A stretch of DNA of 64,000 bases, taken from Paenibacillus xylanilyticus (GTDB lineage Bacteria > Bacillota > Bacilli > Paenibacillales > Paenibacillaceae). Made by a program: the position numbers and the translations under genes. Shown here piece after piece: positions 24,792 to 33,818 of the stretch. The stretch covers positions 5,025,001 to 5,089,000 of the forward strand of contig NZ_CP044310.1 of assembly GCF_009664365.1 (NCBI RefSeq). The letters are read 5' to 3'. The notes under the pieces are model-generated. The model worked only from the letters and a program-made list of their open reading frames with translations. It was not told the DNA's origin and did no database searches. The first letter of the stretch is position 1. The number at the start of each line of letters is the position of its first letter.

Positions 24792-26504
24792 TTACGCTTT
24801 GATGCTTTGAACCAATTCAACCACTTGCTCAGCAGTTTGCATGTCCAGAGCTTTGGCAGCCAGTTCCTGCATGTCCGCACGGGACAGCTTGGTGATCTGG
24901 CTACGAGCTGGCAGGATGGATGTTGCGCTCATGCTGAACTCATCCAGTCCGAGACCAAGCAGCAATGGAATTGCTGTTTCGTCTCCCGCCATCTCTCCAC
25001 ACATACCAACCCATTTACCTTCGCGATGTGCTGCATCGATGACCATTTTCACCAGACGCAAAATAGCAGGGTTGTATGGTTGGTACAGATAGGATACACG
25101 CTCGTTCATACGGTCAGCTGCCATCGTGTATTGAATCAGATCGTTCGTTCCGATACTGAAGAAATCAACCTCTTTGGCAAATTGATCCGCAAGCACAGCA
25201 GTCGAAGGAATCTCGACCATGATACCCAGTTGGATGCTGTCGGAAACAGCAATCCCTTCAGCTACCAGCTTTTCCTTCTCTTCGAGCAGGACCGCTTTCG
25301 CTTCACGGAATTCACCCAGTGTTGCGATCATTGGGAACATGACACGCAGGTTGCCATGTACGCTTGCACGCAGCAATGCACGCAATTGAGTACGGAAAAT
25401 ATCCAGACGGTCCAGACACAGACGAACTGCACGGAAACCAAGGAATGGGTTCATTTCTTTTGGCAGATCCAGATATGGAAGCTCTTTGTCTCCACCGATA
25501 TCGAGTGTACGAACAACGACAGGTTTGCCTTCCATTTTTTCAAGTACAGCTTTGTAAGCATTGTACTGAATATCCTCGGAAGGAAGTTTATCTCTGCCCA
25601 TGTACAAGAACTCGGTACGGTACAGGCCTACAGCCTCTCCACCGTTCTCCAGAACACCGGTAACGTCATTCGGCGTACCAATGTTAGCTGCCAGTTCCAC
25701 ATGAACGTTATCCACTGTTACGGTTGGTTCGTCACGCAGTTTTCTCCACTCGGCACGTTGTGCATCATATTGTTCCTGTTTGGAACGATACTCCGCAATT
25801 ACCTCATCTGTTGGGTTAACCAGAACATGACCGTCCAAGCCATCAACGATAATCATATCGCCTTGTTTAGCTTGTGCCAGAATGTCTTTGGTTCCCACAA
25901 CAGCCGGGATTTCAAGAGAACGAGCCATAATTGCAGAGTGGGAAGTACGTCCGCCAATGTTAGTTGCAAAACCTTTAACATATTGACGGTTCAATTGAGC
26001 TGTATCGGAAGGCGTCAGATCCTCCGCCAGCACAATCACTTCTTCGCTGATCTCAGCCGGACTCATGAAGTCGATACCAAGCAAGTGATTCAGCACACGT
26101 TTGGTCACGTCACGCATATCTGCAGCACGTTCCTGCAGGTAAGCACTCTTCATGTTTTCGAACATGGAGATAAATTGCGATGCCGTTTCGTTGAGTGCAA
26201 ATTCTGCATTCACTTTTTCATCAGCAATTTTTGCTTTTACCGGATCAATCAGTTCCGGGTCATTCAGAATGAGCAAATGGGAAGCAAAGATTTCAGCTTT
26301 CTTCTCGCCAAGCTCTTGTAAAGTACGCTCTTTGATCGCCTCAAGCTCAGACTGGGACTTGCCCAGTGCTGAGTCGAGTTTTGCGATCTCTGCGTCAACG
26401 TCGTTGATTTGGCGTTTTTCTACAGAGTAATCAGGATGCTCCAAGATAAACGCCTTGGCGATAGCAATACCCGCCGAAGCCGCGATCCCGGAAACATTAA
26501 GCAT
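24792..26504 (-). CDS. ptsI: PTS enzyme I (phosphoenolpyruvate-protein phosphotransferase)
   Basis: First enzyme of the phosphotransferase system: takes phosphate from PEP and passes it to HPr. 570 residues. Active His189 sits in GGRTSHSAIMARSLEIP; the PEP-binding C-terminal barrel shows FRAVRLCLDR, MFPMIA and GICSL-type GMCGEMAGD. Overlaps ptsH by 8 bases. Cytoplasmic dimer. Confidence 0.98.
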   Translation of the reverse strand: MLNVSGIAASAGIAIAKAFILEHPDYSVEKRQINDVDAEIAKLDSALGKSQSELEAIKERTLQELGEKKAEIFASHLLILNDPELIDPVKAKIADEKVNAEFALNETASQFISMFENMKSAYLQERAADMRDVTKRVLNHLLGIDFMSPAEISEEVIVLAEDLTPSDTAQLNRQYVKGFATNIGGRTSHSAIMARSLEIPAVVGTKDILAQAKQGDMIIVDGLDGHVLVNPTDEVIAEYRSKQEQYDAQRAEWRKLRDEPTVTVDNVHVELAANIGTPNDVTGVLENGGEAVGLYRTEFLYMGRDKLPSEDIQYNAYKAVLEKMEGKPVVVRTLDIGGDKELPYLDLPKEMNPFLGFRAVRLCLDRLDIFRTQLRALLRASVHGNLRVMFPMIATLGEFREAKAVLLEEKEKLVAEGIAVSDSIQLGIMVEIPSTAVLADQFAKEVDFFSIGTNDLIQYTMAADRMNERVSYLYQPYNPAILRLVKMVIDAAHREGKWVGMCGEMAGDETAIPLLLGLGLDEFSMSATSILPARSQITKLSRADMQELAAKALDMQTAEQVVELVQSIKA

Positions 26505-26772
26505 TAATTTCGCCCAGCCCTTCGTTAACCATAACGTCAGTCAGAGCTTGAAGAGCTTCAGCTTCGCCTTCGCCTTCAACGATGATGCTGATGGTGTCGC
26601 CTTGTTCCAGACCGAGGGACAGAACGCCCAGGATGGATTTCAGTGTTACTTTTTTACCGTTAGCTTCTGCAAAGGATTCTGCACCTTTGAATTTGTTAGC
26701 TGTATTAACCAAGGCTGTCGCCGGACGTGCGTGGATACCATCTTCGTCTGTAATTCTGAATGTTTGTTGCAT
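26497..26772 (-). CDS. ptsH: Phosphocarrier protein HPr
   Basis: Small phosphocarrier, 91 residues. His14 in GIHARPA accepts phosphate from enzyme I; Ser46 in LKSILGVLSLG is the site for HPr kinase, so it can serve as CcpA corepressor and link to the cre boxes in this window. The ATG at 26772 leaves room for the ribosome site; the ATG three codons earlier would sit directly on it. Confidence 0.97.
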   Translation of the reverse strand: MQQTFRITDEDGIHARPATALVNTANKFKGAESFAEANGKKVTLKSILGVLSLGLEQGDTISIIVEGEGEAEALQALTDVMVNEGLGEINA

Positions 26773-26850
26773 TACAATCATCTCACTTTCAAGTAGTTTA
26801 TTTTAGGCATTGCATATATTTACACTTGCTTGCCATTGTCGGAACACTTC

Positions 26851-28905
26851 TTATTTTATCTCAATGATTGGCTGATCGCCAATTTTCAGTACTCCACTAT
26901 TCTTCAGGGTCACTGTGGAGCCTTCAGGCAAGTTGGTGAAAATCACTGGCGAGATGATGGATGGAGCGTTAGCTTTTACATACTCCAAATCCACTTCCAT
27001 AATCGGTTGACCCGCCGATACCAGGTCACCTTCCTGCACAAGCACGTTGAAACCTTGACCTTTCAATTTCACCGTGTTGACACCTATATGAACCAGTACT
27101 TCCTTGCCGCCGTCAGACATGATGCCGACAGCATGTTTGCTAGGGAATACATTAAACACTTTACCGTATACAGGCGAAGTAATCTTGCCATCATGCGGCA
27201 GCACAGCGAAACCGTCACCTGTCATTTTCTCGGCAAAAACCGGATCAGGTACGTTAGTGATATCCATCAATTCACCGTTAACCGGCATGACGATATCTTC
27301 GGCAATAATGCGTTCGCCTTCTGCTCCCGCTGCCTTCTCCTCTTCAGGAGCAGGTTTAACATCAGCAGCTGGTGCTGGTGCCGGGGTGCGTCCTGCAATG
27401 ATGTCCTGCATTTGGGACTTGATTGTATCTGAACGTGTACCGAAAATGGCCTGTACATTATTACCCACTTCAAGCACGCCAGATGCACCTAATTGTTTCA
27501 AACGATCTTTATTTACATTGGATTTCTCATTTACTTCAATCCGCAAACGAGTGATACATGCATCCAGGTGTTTGATATTCTGCTGTCCACCGAAGGCTTC
27601 CAGAATATTGTGTGGCAGATCGTCTGTTGAACCTGATCCTCCACCCGAGTTTGTTTCAGGTGTTGCATCTTCGCGACCTGGTGTTTTGAGGTTGAACTTG
27701 CGAATGATCATTCGGAATCCGAAGTAGTAGATCACGGCAAGAATCAAACCGACGATAATAACGTCCCACCATGGTGTGCGGTTCGGGATGATCCCGAAAA
27801 TCAGGAAGTCAATGAATCCACCGGAGAACGTCATCCCGATTTTGACACCCAGAATTTGCATTGTCATGAAAGACAAACCTGCGAAGATACAGTGTACTGC
27901 AAACAGGACTGGTGCCACAAACAGGAACGAGAATTCAAGTGGCTCTGTAATCCCGGTAAGGAACGAGGTCAGCGCAGCTGAACCCATGATCCCTGCAACA
28001 TACTTTTTGTGCTCCGGTCTTGCTTCATGGTACATCGCAAGTGCCGCAGCCGGCAAACCGAACATCATGAACGGGAATTTACCTACTTGGAAGGTTCCCG
28101 CCGTGAGGTTTACACCATCACGCAATTGGTTGAAGAAGATCTGCTGGTCCCCACGAATGACGTCTCCAGCCTTGTTCACATACTCACCGAATTCAAACCA
28201 GAATGGAGAGTAGAAAATGTGATGGAGTCCAAACGGAATAAGGGACCGTTCCACAACTCCGAAAATGAATGCCGAGAGCGTCGGACTTGTATCTACCATG
28301 AAATGAGATACAGCATTCAGTCCATTTTGAATCGGTGGCCAGATAACCACCAGCAGTAACCCGAGCAAGAGGGAAACAACCGACGTGATAATCGGAACAA
28401 AACGTTTACCTGCAAAGAATCCAAGGTAAGACGGCAGTTCGATTTTGAAGAACCGATTGTAACACAGTGCTGCGGCTATACCAATGATGATACCTCCGAA
28501 CACACCTGTACTCAGTGTAGGAATACCCAAAATGCTAGCATAACCTGGTACTTCGCCGATCATTGCCGGCGTTACACCAACGGCTGTACCCAAAGTGACA
28601 TTCATCACCAGATAACCAATGATGGCCGCAAGACCTGCCACACCTTCGCCTCCGGCTAGCCCAACGGCTACACCTACTGCAAAGAGCAATGCCAGATTGT
28701 CAAATACGATCTGACCTGCGTTCATCATGATTGTTGCAATTGAGTTTACCCATGGGGTATCCAGTGCAGTTACATATTGCAAAAAGTCCGGATTCACCAG
28801 CATGTTACCGATTCCGAGCAACAAGCCCGCTGCTGGTAGAATGGCTACAGGAAGCATAAGAGCTTTACCTACTCTTTGCAAGACGCCAAAAAGCTTTTTA
28901 AACAT
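26851..28905 (-). CDS. ptsG: Glucose-specific PTS enzyme IICBA
   Basis: Imports and phosphorylates glucose. 684 residues: EIIC membrane domain (about 1-400), EIIB with Cys450 in HLDACITRL, and EIIA with His606 in LVHIGVNTVKLKG. The longer frame to 28974 adds 23 residues with no membrane-protein character; MFKKLFGVLQRVGKAL is the normal start. Followed by ptsH and ptsI without a terminator. Preceded by a promoter and a GlcT-type RAT site. Confidence 0.97.
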   Translation of the reverse strand: MFKKLFGVLQRVGKALMLPVAILPAAGLLLGIGNMLVNPDFLQYVTALDTPWVNSIATIMMNAGQIVFDNLALLFAVGVAVGLAGGEGVAGLAAIIGYLVMNVTLGTAVGVTPAMIGEVPGYASILGIPTLSTGVFGGIIIGIAAALCYNRFFKIELPSYLGFFAGKRFVPIITSVVSLLLGLLLVVIWPPIQNGLNAVSHFMVDTSPTLSAFIFGVVERSLIPFGLHHIFYSPFWFEFGEYVNKAGDVIRGDQQIFFNQLRDGVNLTAGTFQVGKFPFMMFGLPAAALAMYHEARPEHKKYVAGIMGSAALTSFLTGITEPLEFSFLFVAPVLFAVHCIFAGLSFMTMQILGVKIGMTFSGGFIDFLIFGIIPNRTPWWDVIIVGLILAVIYYFGFRMIIRKFNLKTPGREDATPETNSGGGSGSTDDLPHNILEAFGGQQNIKHLDACITRLRIEVNEKSNVNKDRLKQLGASGVLEVGNNVQAIFGTRSDTIKSQMQDIIAGRTPAPAPAADVKPAPEEEKAAGAEGERIIAEDIVMPVNGELMDITNVPDPVFAEKMTGDGFAVLPHDGKITSPVYGKVFNVFPSKHAVGIMSDGGKEVLVHIGVNTVKLKGQGFNVLVQEGDLVSAGQPIMEVDLEYVKANAPSIISPVIFTNLPEGSTVTLKNSGVLKIGDQPIIEIK

Positions 28906-29051
28906 CGCGTCGTATTCACCCTTTCGTTTAGATCTGTATGTCGTGATGCAAGCAAGGGAAATCAAAAAAGGCATAAGCTAATAAAGCGAATTGTACCAAC
29001 CTTCGGGTATAGCATACCCTGTATAAGGTAAGAACAATCACACTCTAGAAA

Positions 29052-29077
29052 CTCATGCCTGATCGAGTCAGTAACAC
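29052..29077 (-). promoter_or_regulatory. RAT-like antiterminator site for GlcT
   Basis: On the minus strand GTGTTACTGACTCGATCAGG followed by CATGAG strongly resembles the ribonucleic antiterminator sequence of the B. subtilis ptsG leader. It starts about 33 bases after the predicted transcription start. When bound by active GlcT it should allow ptsG transcription. Confidence 0.65.
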
Positions 29078-29116
29078 GTCGCTTATGTTTTTTTCAGTTG
29101 CTTGATTACGGACACC

Positions 29117-29145
29117 ATTGTAGCATCACTTCAAAAACAGTGCAA
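29117..29145 (-). promoter_or_regulatory. Promoter of ptsGHI
   Basis: TTGCAC, 17-base spacer, TACAAT on the minus strand, upstream of the RAT site and downstream of glcT. Transcript start near 29110, leader about 205 nt. Confidence 0.75.
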
Positions 29146-29193
29146 GCCTTTACACTAAATTTCTCAGGACGCCATTCCATACGTGGAAAATTT

Positions 29194-30048
29194 TCACTTG
29201 TTCTCTTCTTCTTTCCTTTGATACAGCCGTTGAAGATGAATAGTCAGATAACCCACTTCTGCAGGATAGACAGGAAGATTCAATCTTTTCTCCATGACTT
29301 TGGTCAGCTTCCATGCAAGCGAGTACATTTCGGGATACTCCAACTTGAGCAAGGAATCGAGCTTATGAAGTTCTTCCACCTTGTCCCCTCGACGAACACG
29401 TTCCAATGCAAAGCGAAGATGCGTAAGCAGGCGCGAATAGTCCAGCGACTCCGTTTCGAACGAATATTCCAACTGATCCGAGACGATTCCTACCAGGTCG
29501 GTAATGAGCTGTGAATGTTCGCGTACTTGGGATATGTTTTGGTTGGTCATGGCACTGTAGATATGCAGCGCTATAAATCCAATTTCGTCCATGCCCAAGT
29601 CGACACCGAGCTTCTCCTTAATGAGGCGAACAGCGTATTCTCCCATCCGATATTCTTCTGGATAGATCTCACGTGTTTCATATAGAAACGGATTCTGGAT
29701 GACAATGCCCTGTTCTTTGCGCTTAAGTGCAAAAGAAATATGATCAGTCAATGCAATATGAATATGTTCATTAAGCGGAACATCCGTACGCTCTGCAATA
29801 TACGTAATGCATTCGTTAATAATCTCGATCAATGCCTCATCCACTTGCGGAAGAAGCTGTTTGTACTGCTCTTGCTCCTGCTGGTTTTTCAAAATAAACA
29901 TCTTCTCCACAGCCATCAAGGGAATGATGTCACCGGTTTTCCGGTTGAAGCCAATGCCTTTACCGATGACAACGACTTCTCCATGCTCAGGATGCTGTGC
30001 AATAATTACATTATTATTTAAAGCTTTGTTTACATGCAGGCTGCTCAA
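29194..30048 (-). CDS. glcT: PtsGHI transcription antiterminator GlcT
   Basis: BglG/SacY-type RNA-binding antiterminator, 284 residues with this start. An N-terminal CAT RNA-binding domain (VNKALNNNVIIA, GKGIGFNRKTGD) is followed by PRD1 (EALIEIINECITYIAER) and PRD2 with conserved His residues. Known to be inactivated by phosphorylation from PtsG when glucose is absent. The start is uncertain: TTG at 30048 has AGAGGTG six bases upstream; ATG at 30069 or GTG at 30093 would add 7 or 15 residues with poorer sites. Confidence 0.93.
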   Translation of the reverse strand: MSSLHVNKALNNNVIIAQHPEHGEVVVIGKGIGFNRKTGDIIPLMAVEKMFILKNQQEQEQYKQLLPQVDEALIEIINECITYIAERTDVPLNEHIHIALTDHISFALKRKEQGIVIQNPFLYETREIYPEEYRMGEYAVRLIKEKLGVDLGMDEIGFIALHIYSAMTNQNISQVREHSQLITDLVGIVSDQLEYSFETESLDYSRLLTHLRFALERVRRGDKVEELHKLDSLLKLEYPEMYSLAWKLTKVMEKRLNLPVYPAEVGYLTIHLQRLYQRKEEENK

Positions 30049-30112
30049 TGTTTGCACCTCTTTTTTCATACCATCTGGAATGTGATTCGTCACATCCTCG
30101 TAATGAACGAAA

Positions 30113-30151
30113 AGACGTCCGGTGCGGGCAAACCGCGCCGAACGTCTCGCT
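30113..30151 (-). terminator. Hairpin after floT, possibly also in the glcT leader
   Basis: On the minus strand AGACGTTCGGCGCGG pairs with CCGCACCGGACGTCT and is followed by TTTTCG, 67 bases beyond the floT stop. A possible promoter TTGACC-17-TACTTT (30155-30183) lies upstream of it and would place this hairpin in the glcT leader. Confidence 0.75.
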
Positions 30152-30213
30152 TAAAAAGTAACAAAAAATCACGTTAAGGTCAATAGAGCTTCACGCATCG
30201 TTCACACCTCGTC

Positions 30214-31761
30214 CTAATCCTCTGCCCCAGTTCTTTCCACAATCTTGTCAATCACAGATGGAGTTGTTGGTGTCTCGCTTTGCTGAACAGCAACAGGTGC
30301 TGGTGTTTTGGACTTGGTCAATCCTTTAATTAACTGCTCTACATCAATGCCTGATACGCTTTTCAGCATCTCAGGTGCAGTAGACATCAGTTCGGTCACA
30401 TAGTTACTTACACGTGCTGCACCCTCGCCCTTACCTGTATCTACGACCGTCAATTTATCAATGGATGAGATCGGCTCTGCAATTTTACCTGCAAGTTCAG
30501 GCAGCATCTTGACGATGATATCGAGTACTGCAGCTTCGCCAAACTTCTGGAACGCTTCCGCCAATTTTTCCTTCGCTTCCGCTTCGGCCAGACCGCGCAG
30601 ACGAATGACTTCTGCATCCGCAGTACCTTTGGCCCGTTCTGCATCTGCCACCGCCTGACCTTCAAGCCGTTTTTGTTCTGCCGTTGCCTTGGCTTGGGTC
30701 TCGATGGAGTACTGCACTGCATCGGCTTCGCGCATTCTTTTTGCTTTGTCCGCTTCGGCCGCCTGCTCGACAGCATAACGATCGGCTTCGGCTTTTTTCT
30801 TCACTTCGGCGTCATACTGCTTCTCGCGTACGGTGATTTCTTTTTCTTTCAGGTCAATCTCACGTTCTTTACGAACGAGTTCAACTTTCATTTGTTCTTC
30901 AACAACCGTCTGTTTCGCACGTGCTTCTTGGATATGATACGCTTGGTCTGCTTCGGCCTTAGCCGTATCCTGATCGCGCTTAAACGCTGCCACTTTCAAT
31001 TCCTTCTCTTTGGCTGCTTCAGCGATATTGGTATCGCGGAGCAATTCCGCCTTTTGCCCTTGCTCTTCTGCATTCGCTTTTTGAATACGAGCATCTCTCA
31101 TCGCTTCGGCTTCCGCAATCTCGGCATCCCGTTTCACGGCAGCAATTCTCGGCTTACCGAGCGCGTCCAGATATCCTTGTTTGTCGCGAACATCCTTGAT
31201 GGTAAAGGATACGATCTGCAGACCCATCTTCTTCAGATCCCGTGCAGCCACACCCTGAACCTCTTGTGCGAACCGATCCCGATTTCGATAAACTTCTTCT
31301 ACAGTCATCGTTCCGAGTATGGCCCGCAAATGCCCTTCCAGAACTTCCTGTGCTTCGCCTCTTAAGGCATCGACGGGTTTACCGATGAATTGTTCAGCTG
31401 CTGTGGCTACATCTTCCACAGCACTACCAACTTTGATAATGGCTACACCGTCTGCAATTACCGGAACGCCTTGTTCCGTATACACTTCAGGCGTGGATAC
31501 GTCCAGCTTGTGAGACAGCAATGAGATAAATTCGGACTGCTGGAACACAGGCCAGATGAAGGCACCACCGCCACGTACAATTTTAATTTTGCGACCGGAC
31601 TCATCTTCGGAAATATTTTTATTCCCCAGGAATGAACCCGTAACGATCATCGCTTCATCGGGTCCAACCGTCTTATATCTCGCCCAGAAAGCCAAACCAA
31701 GAACCAAAATGACACCTACAACAATTGCAGGAATCAACAAGACATCCATATTTAATTCCAT
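30214..31761 (-). CDS. floT: Flotillin-like membrane scaffold protein
   Basis: Organises membrane microdomains and affects membrane fluidity, signalling and secretion. 515 residues: a short N-terminal membrane hairpin (VLLIPAIVVGVILVLGLAFW), an SPFH/band 7 domain to about residue 230, then a long coiled-coil with EA-rich repeats (AEAEAMRDARIQKANAEEQ), and a polar C-terminus. The ATG at 31761 has GGGGAG nine bases upstream. Second gene of an nfeD-floT operon as in B. subtilis yuaF-floT. Confidence 0.96.
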   Translation of the reverse strand: MELNMDVLLIPAIVVGVILVLGLAFWARYKTVGPDEAMIVTGSFLGNKNISEDESGRKIKIVRGGGAFIWPVFQQSEFISLLSHKLDVSTPEVYTEQGVPVIADGVAIIKVGSAVEDVATAAEQFIGKPVDALRGEAQEVLEGHLRAILGTMTVEEVYRNRDRFAQEVQGVAARDLKKMGLQIVSFTIKDVRDKQGYLDALGKPRIAAVKRDAEIAEAEAMRDARIQKANAEEQGQKAELLRDTNIAEAAKEKELKVAAFKRDQDTAKAEADQAYHIQEARAKQTVVEEQMKVELVRKEREIDLKEKEITVREKQYDAEVKKKAEADRYAVEQAAEADKAKRMREADAVQYSIETQAKATAEQKRLEGQAVADAERAKGTADAEVIRLRGLAEAEAKEKLAEAFQKFGEAAVLDIIVKMLPELAGKIAEPISSIDKLTVVDTGKGEGAARVSNYVTELMSTAPEMLKSVSGIDVEQLIKGLTKSKTPAPVAVQQSETPTTPSVIDKIVERTGAED

Positions 31762-31813
31762 TCCACATCTCTCCCCTTATTACAATGATGACAAAACAAT
31801 TCTCTCGTTCTAC

Positions 31814-32350
31814 TCAAACGTCTTTAAGTACATCCTCATCCCATTCCGCCACACGAAGCACACCTTCAGTTACGTCCACCACGACAACGCGCACTCCCGC
31901 CGCAATAGGGCGATGTTCGAAGCTGGATGCCGTATGAATCGTGTTACCGGAAGCAACACGGATCATGACCTCACCGAAACCCCCTTCAGGTACTGGAATC
32001 GTAATTTCTCCGATTTTCCCGGATAGTTCCTTCATGGAAAACGCAATGGAAACCTCACTATTCCGCATCGGTTTGATATAAGCAAAGAATACCAGCATGG
32101 CAGCAGCAATACCTATAAGCAGGGATAAGATAAGACCCGCAATGGCACTTACCGAGCTATAACGTGTCAACATGATACCAGCCCCGCCAAAGGCTGTGAT
32201 GGAACCAGCAAGTACAACAGGTTTGAGAAAATCAATGCCTGGCAGTTCAAAGGCTCCATCCAGCAATCCGTCAATCAAATCACCCAGCACCAAGCTGACG
32301 ATCGCAAATATGGCTCCTCCGATTAGACATCCCCAATAGATGGACTCCAT
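31814..32350 (-). CDS. yuaF: NfeD-family membrane protein (YuaF-like)
   Basis: 178 residues. An N-terminal membrane helix, two central helices (about 45-95) and a C-terminal OB-fold (GKIGEITIPVPEGGFGEVMIR region). NfeD proteins pair with flotillins and localise to the same domains. It lies 52 bases upstream of floT. It corresponds to B. subtilis YuaF in size and position. Confidence 0.9.
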   Translation of the reverse strand: MESIYWGCLIGGAIFAIVSLVLGDLIDGLLDGAFELPGIDFLKPVVLAGSITAFGGAGIMLTRYSSVSAIAGLILSLLIGIAAAMLVFFAYIKPMRNSEVSIAFSMKELSGKIGEITIPVPEGGFGEVMIRVASGNTIHTASSFEHRPIAAGVRVVVVDVTEGVLRVAEWDEDVLKDV

Positions 32351-32413
32351 TCCCCGTTCCTCCTCTCTTCTGCCGTAACACCTAACTCACTGGGCATTCC
32401 TCATGTAAATAAA

Positions 32414-32439
32414 TACGTAGCTACCCGCAAAAAGTTTCA
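32414..32439 (-). promoter_or_regulatory. SigW-type promoter of the yuaF-floT operon
   Basis: TGAAAC, 16-base spacer, CGTA on the minus strand: the exact SigW layout. It is 64 bases upstream of yuaF. The orthologous B. subtilis operon is a SigW (cell-envelope stress) target. Confidence 0.75.
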
Positions 32440-32499
32440 AAATCTTTCCTCATTTGTATTCCAGACCCGATAATGGTTATTCTACATGATATTTCACGC

Positions 32500-32545
32500 A
32501 AAAAGACCGCATATCTCCATATTGTGGAGATATGCGGTCTTTTTT
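32500..32545. terminator. Two-way terminator between adh and yuaF
   Basis: AAAAAGACCGCATATCTCCA pairs perfectly over 20 bases with 32525-32544 and has T runs in both directions. It serves the alcohol dehydrogenase gene on the minus strand. Confidence 0.92.
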
Positions 32546-32564
32546 AATAATTGAATGCAGTTTA

Positions 32565-33728
32565 TTACAGCGATGCCTTGTAAATGGATACAACATCCTC
32601 ACGCTGCAGCTTCTTGAAGTTACCAAATGGGCCAAACAGCATCGCTTTGTCAGCCATGACATCAATCTGGCTGTCGTCAATGTCATAGTCAGCAAGACGA
32701 CTAGGCGCGCCAATGGACGTCCAGAATTTGCGCAAGGCTTCGATGCCTTCCTCGGCAACCTGTTTGTCCGATTTGCCTTCCGGATTGACTTCAAAGACAT
32801 TAATCGCCAATCGTTTGAAACGATCCACGTTTACGTCCAGGTTGTGTTTCATCCAGTTCGGGAACAGAATAGCAAGACCCCCGCCGTGCGGGATGTCATA
32901 TACCGCAGATACTGCATGTTCAATGTTGTGGGTTGCCCAGTCACCAGCAAGACCCATATTCAGTACACCGTTCAATGCCATGGTACCGCAGTACAGAATC
33001 GTTTCACGCAGCTCATAGTTTTCCAGATCCTCTACCAAACGAGGTGCTGCATCCATAACCGTACGCAGAATCGTTTCACAGAATCCAAGTTGTACTGGCG
33101 TATTCTCATCCAGATGGAAATAATGCTCCAATACGTGAGACATCATGTCAACCATGCCGTATACCGTCTGATCCAAAGGCACGGTATATGTATTAACCGG
33201 ATCAAGGATAGAGAACGCAGGGAACGAATACGCACTGCCCCAGCCCAATTTTTCCTGTGTATCCTGATTGGTAATAACGGAACCCGAGTTCATCTCGGAA
33301 CCTGTTGCTGCCATGGTCAGCACCGTACCAAGTGGAAGTGCATCCTGAGCAACCGCTTTGCGCTGAGCAAAGTCCCACATGTCGCCATCATATTTCGCAC
33401 CTACGGCAATCGCTTTGGCGCAGTCAAGCACACTACCGCCACCTACAGCGAGAATCAGCTCGATGTCCTTAGTTTTACAGAGGTCTACCCCTTTATGAAC
33501 AGTCGAAAGACGCGGGTTCGGTTCCACGCCCGCCAGTTCTGTAACTTCTGCTCCAATTTCCTTAAGCAATCCGATCACTTGATCATACAGACCACTACGT
33601 TTAATGCTGCCGCCGCCATATACAAGCAAGACCCGTTTGCCATACTTCGGTACTTCGGTTTTCAACGCTTCCAGTTGCCCTTTACCGAAAATCAGACGGG
33701 TCGGGTTATAAAATTGAAAAGATTTCAT
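32565..33728 (-). CDS. Iron-containing alcohol dehydrogenase (YugJ/BdhA-like)
   Basis: NAD(P)-dependent group III alcohol dehydrogenase, 387 residues. Cofactor loop GGGSVLDCAKAIA near residue 95 and the metal ligands Asp/His in DMMSHVLEHYF and HNIEHAVSAVYDIPHGGGLA identify the family. The best match in plan is the butanol dehydrogenase-like YugJ/YugK group; the substrate cannot be told. Single-gene unit with its own promoter at 33774-33802 and a striking inverted repeat over the transcription start. Confidence 0.93.
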   Translation of the reverse strand: MKSFQFYNPTRLIFGKGQLEALKTEVPKYGKRVLLVYGGGSIKRSGLYDQVIGLLKEIGAEVTELAGVEPNPRLSTVHKGVDLCKTKDIELILAVGGGSVLDCAKAIAVGAKYDGDMWDFAQRKAVAQDALPLGTVLTMAATGSEMNSGSVITNQDTQEKLGWGSAYSFPAFSILDPVNTYTVPLDQTVYGMVDMMSHVLEHYFHLDENTPVQLGFCETILRTVMDAAPRLVEDLENYELRETILYCGTMALNGVLNMGLAGDWATHNIEHAVSAVYDIPHGGGLAILFPNWMKHNLDVNVDRFKRLAINVFEVNPEGKSDKQVAEEGIEALRKFWTSIGAPSRLADYDIDDSQIDVMADKAMLFGPFGNFKKLQREDVVSIYKASL

Positions 33729-33744
33729 AATCTATGTCGCCTCC

Positions 33745-33775
33745 ATTGGAGTTAGAATGTTTGTGCAACTCCAAT
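33745..33775. promoter_or_regulatory. Perfect 9-bp inverted repeat at the adh transcription start
   Basis: ATTGGAGTT, 13 bases, AACTCCAAT. It begins at the end of the -10 box and reaches almost to the ribosome site. Either a repressor operator or a 5' leader hairpin. Confidence 0.6.
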
Positions 33776-33802
33776 TATAGTACCCCGATTTTATAAAAAC
33801 AA
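33774..33802 (-). promoter_or_regulatory. Promoter of the alcohol dehydrogenase gene
   Basis: TTGTTT, 17-base spacer, TATAAT on the minus strand. Confidence 0.6.
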
Positions 33803-33818
33803 ATCCACAGTCACTCAC

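Noticed and set aside
24807..26321. 504-codon plus-strand frame
   Set aside because: Antisense to ptsI; the composition is that of a shadow frame.
32532..33755. 407-codon plus-strand frame
   Set aside because: Antisense to the alcohol dehydrogenase and starts inside the terminator.
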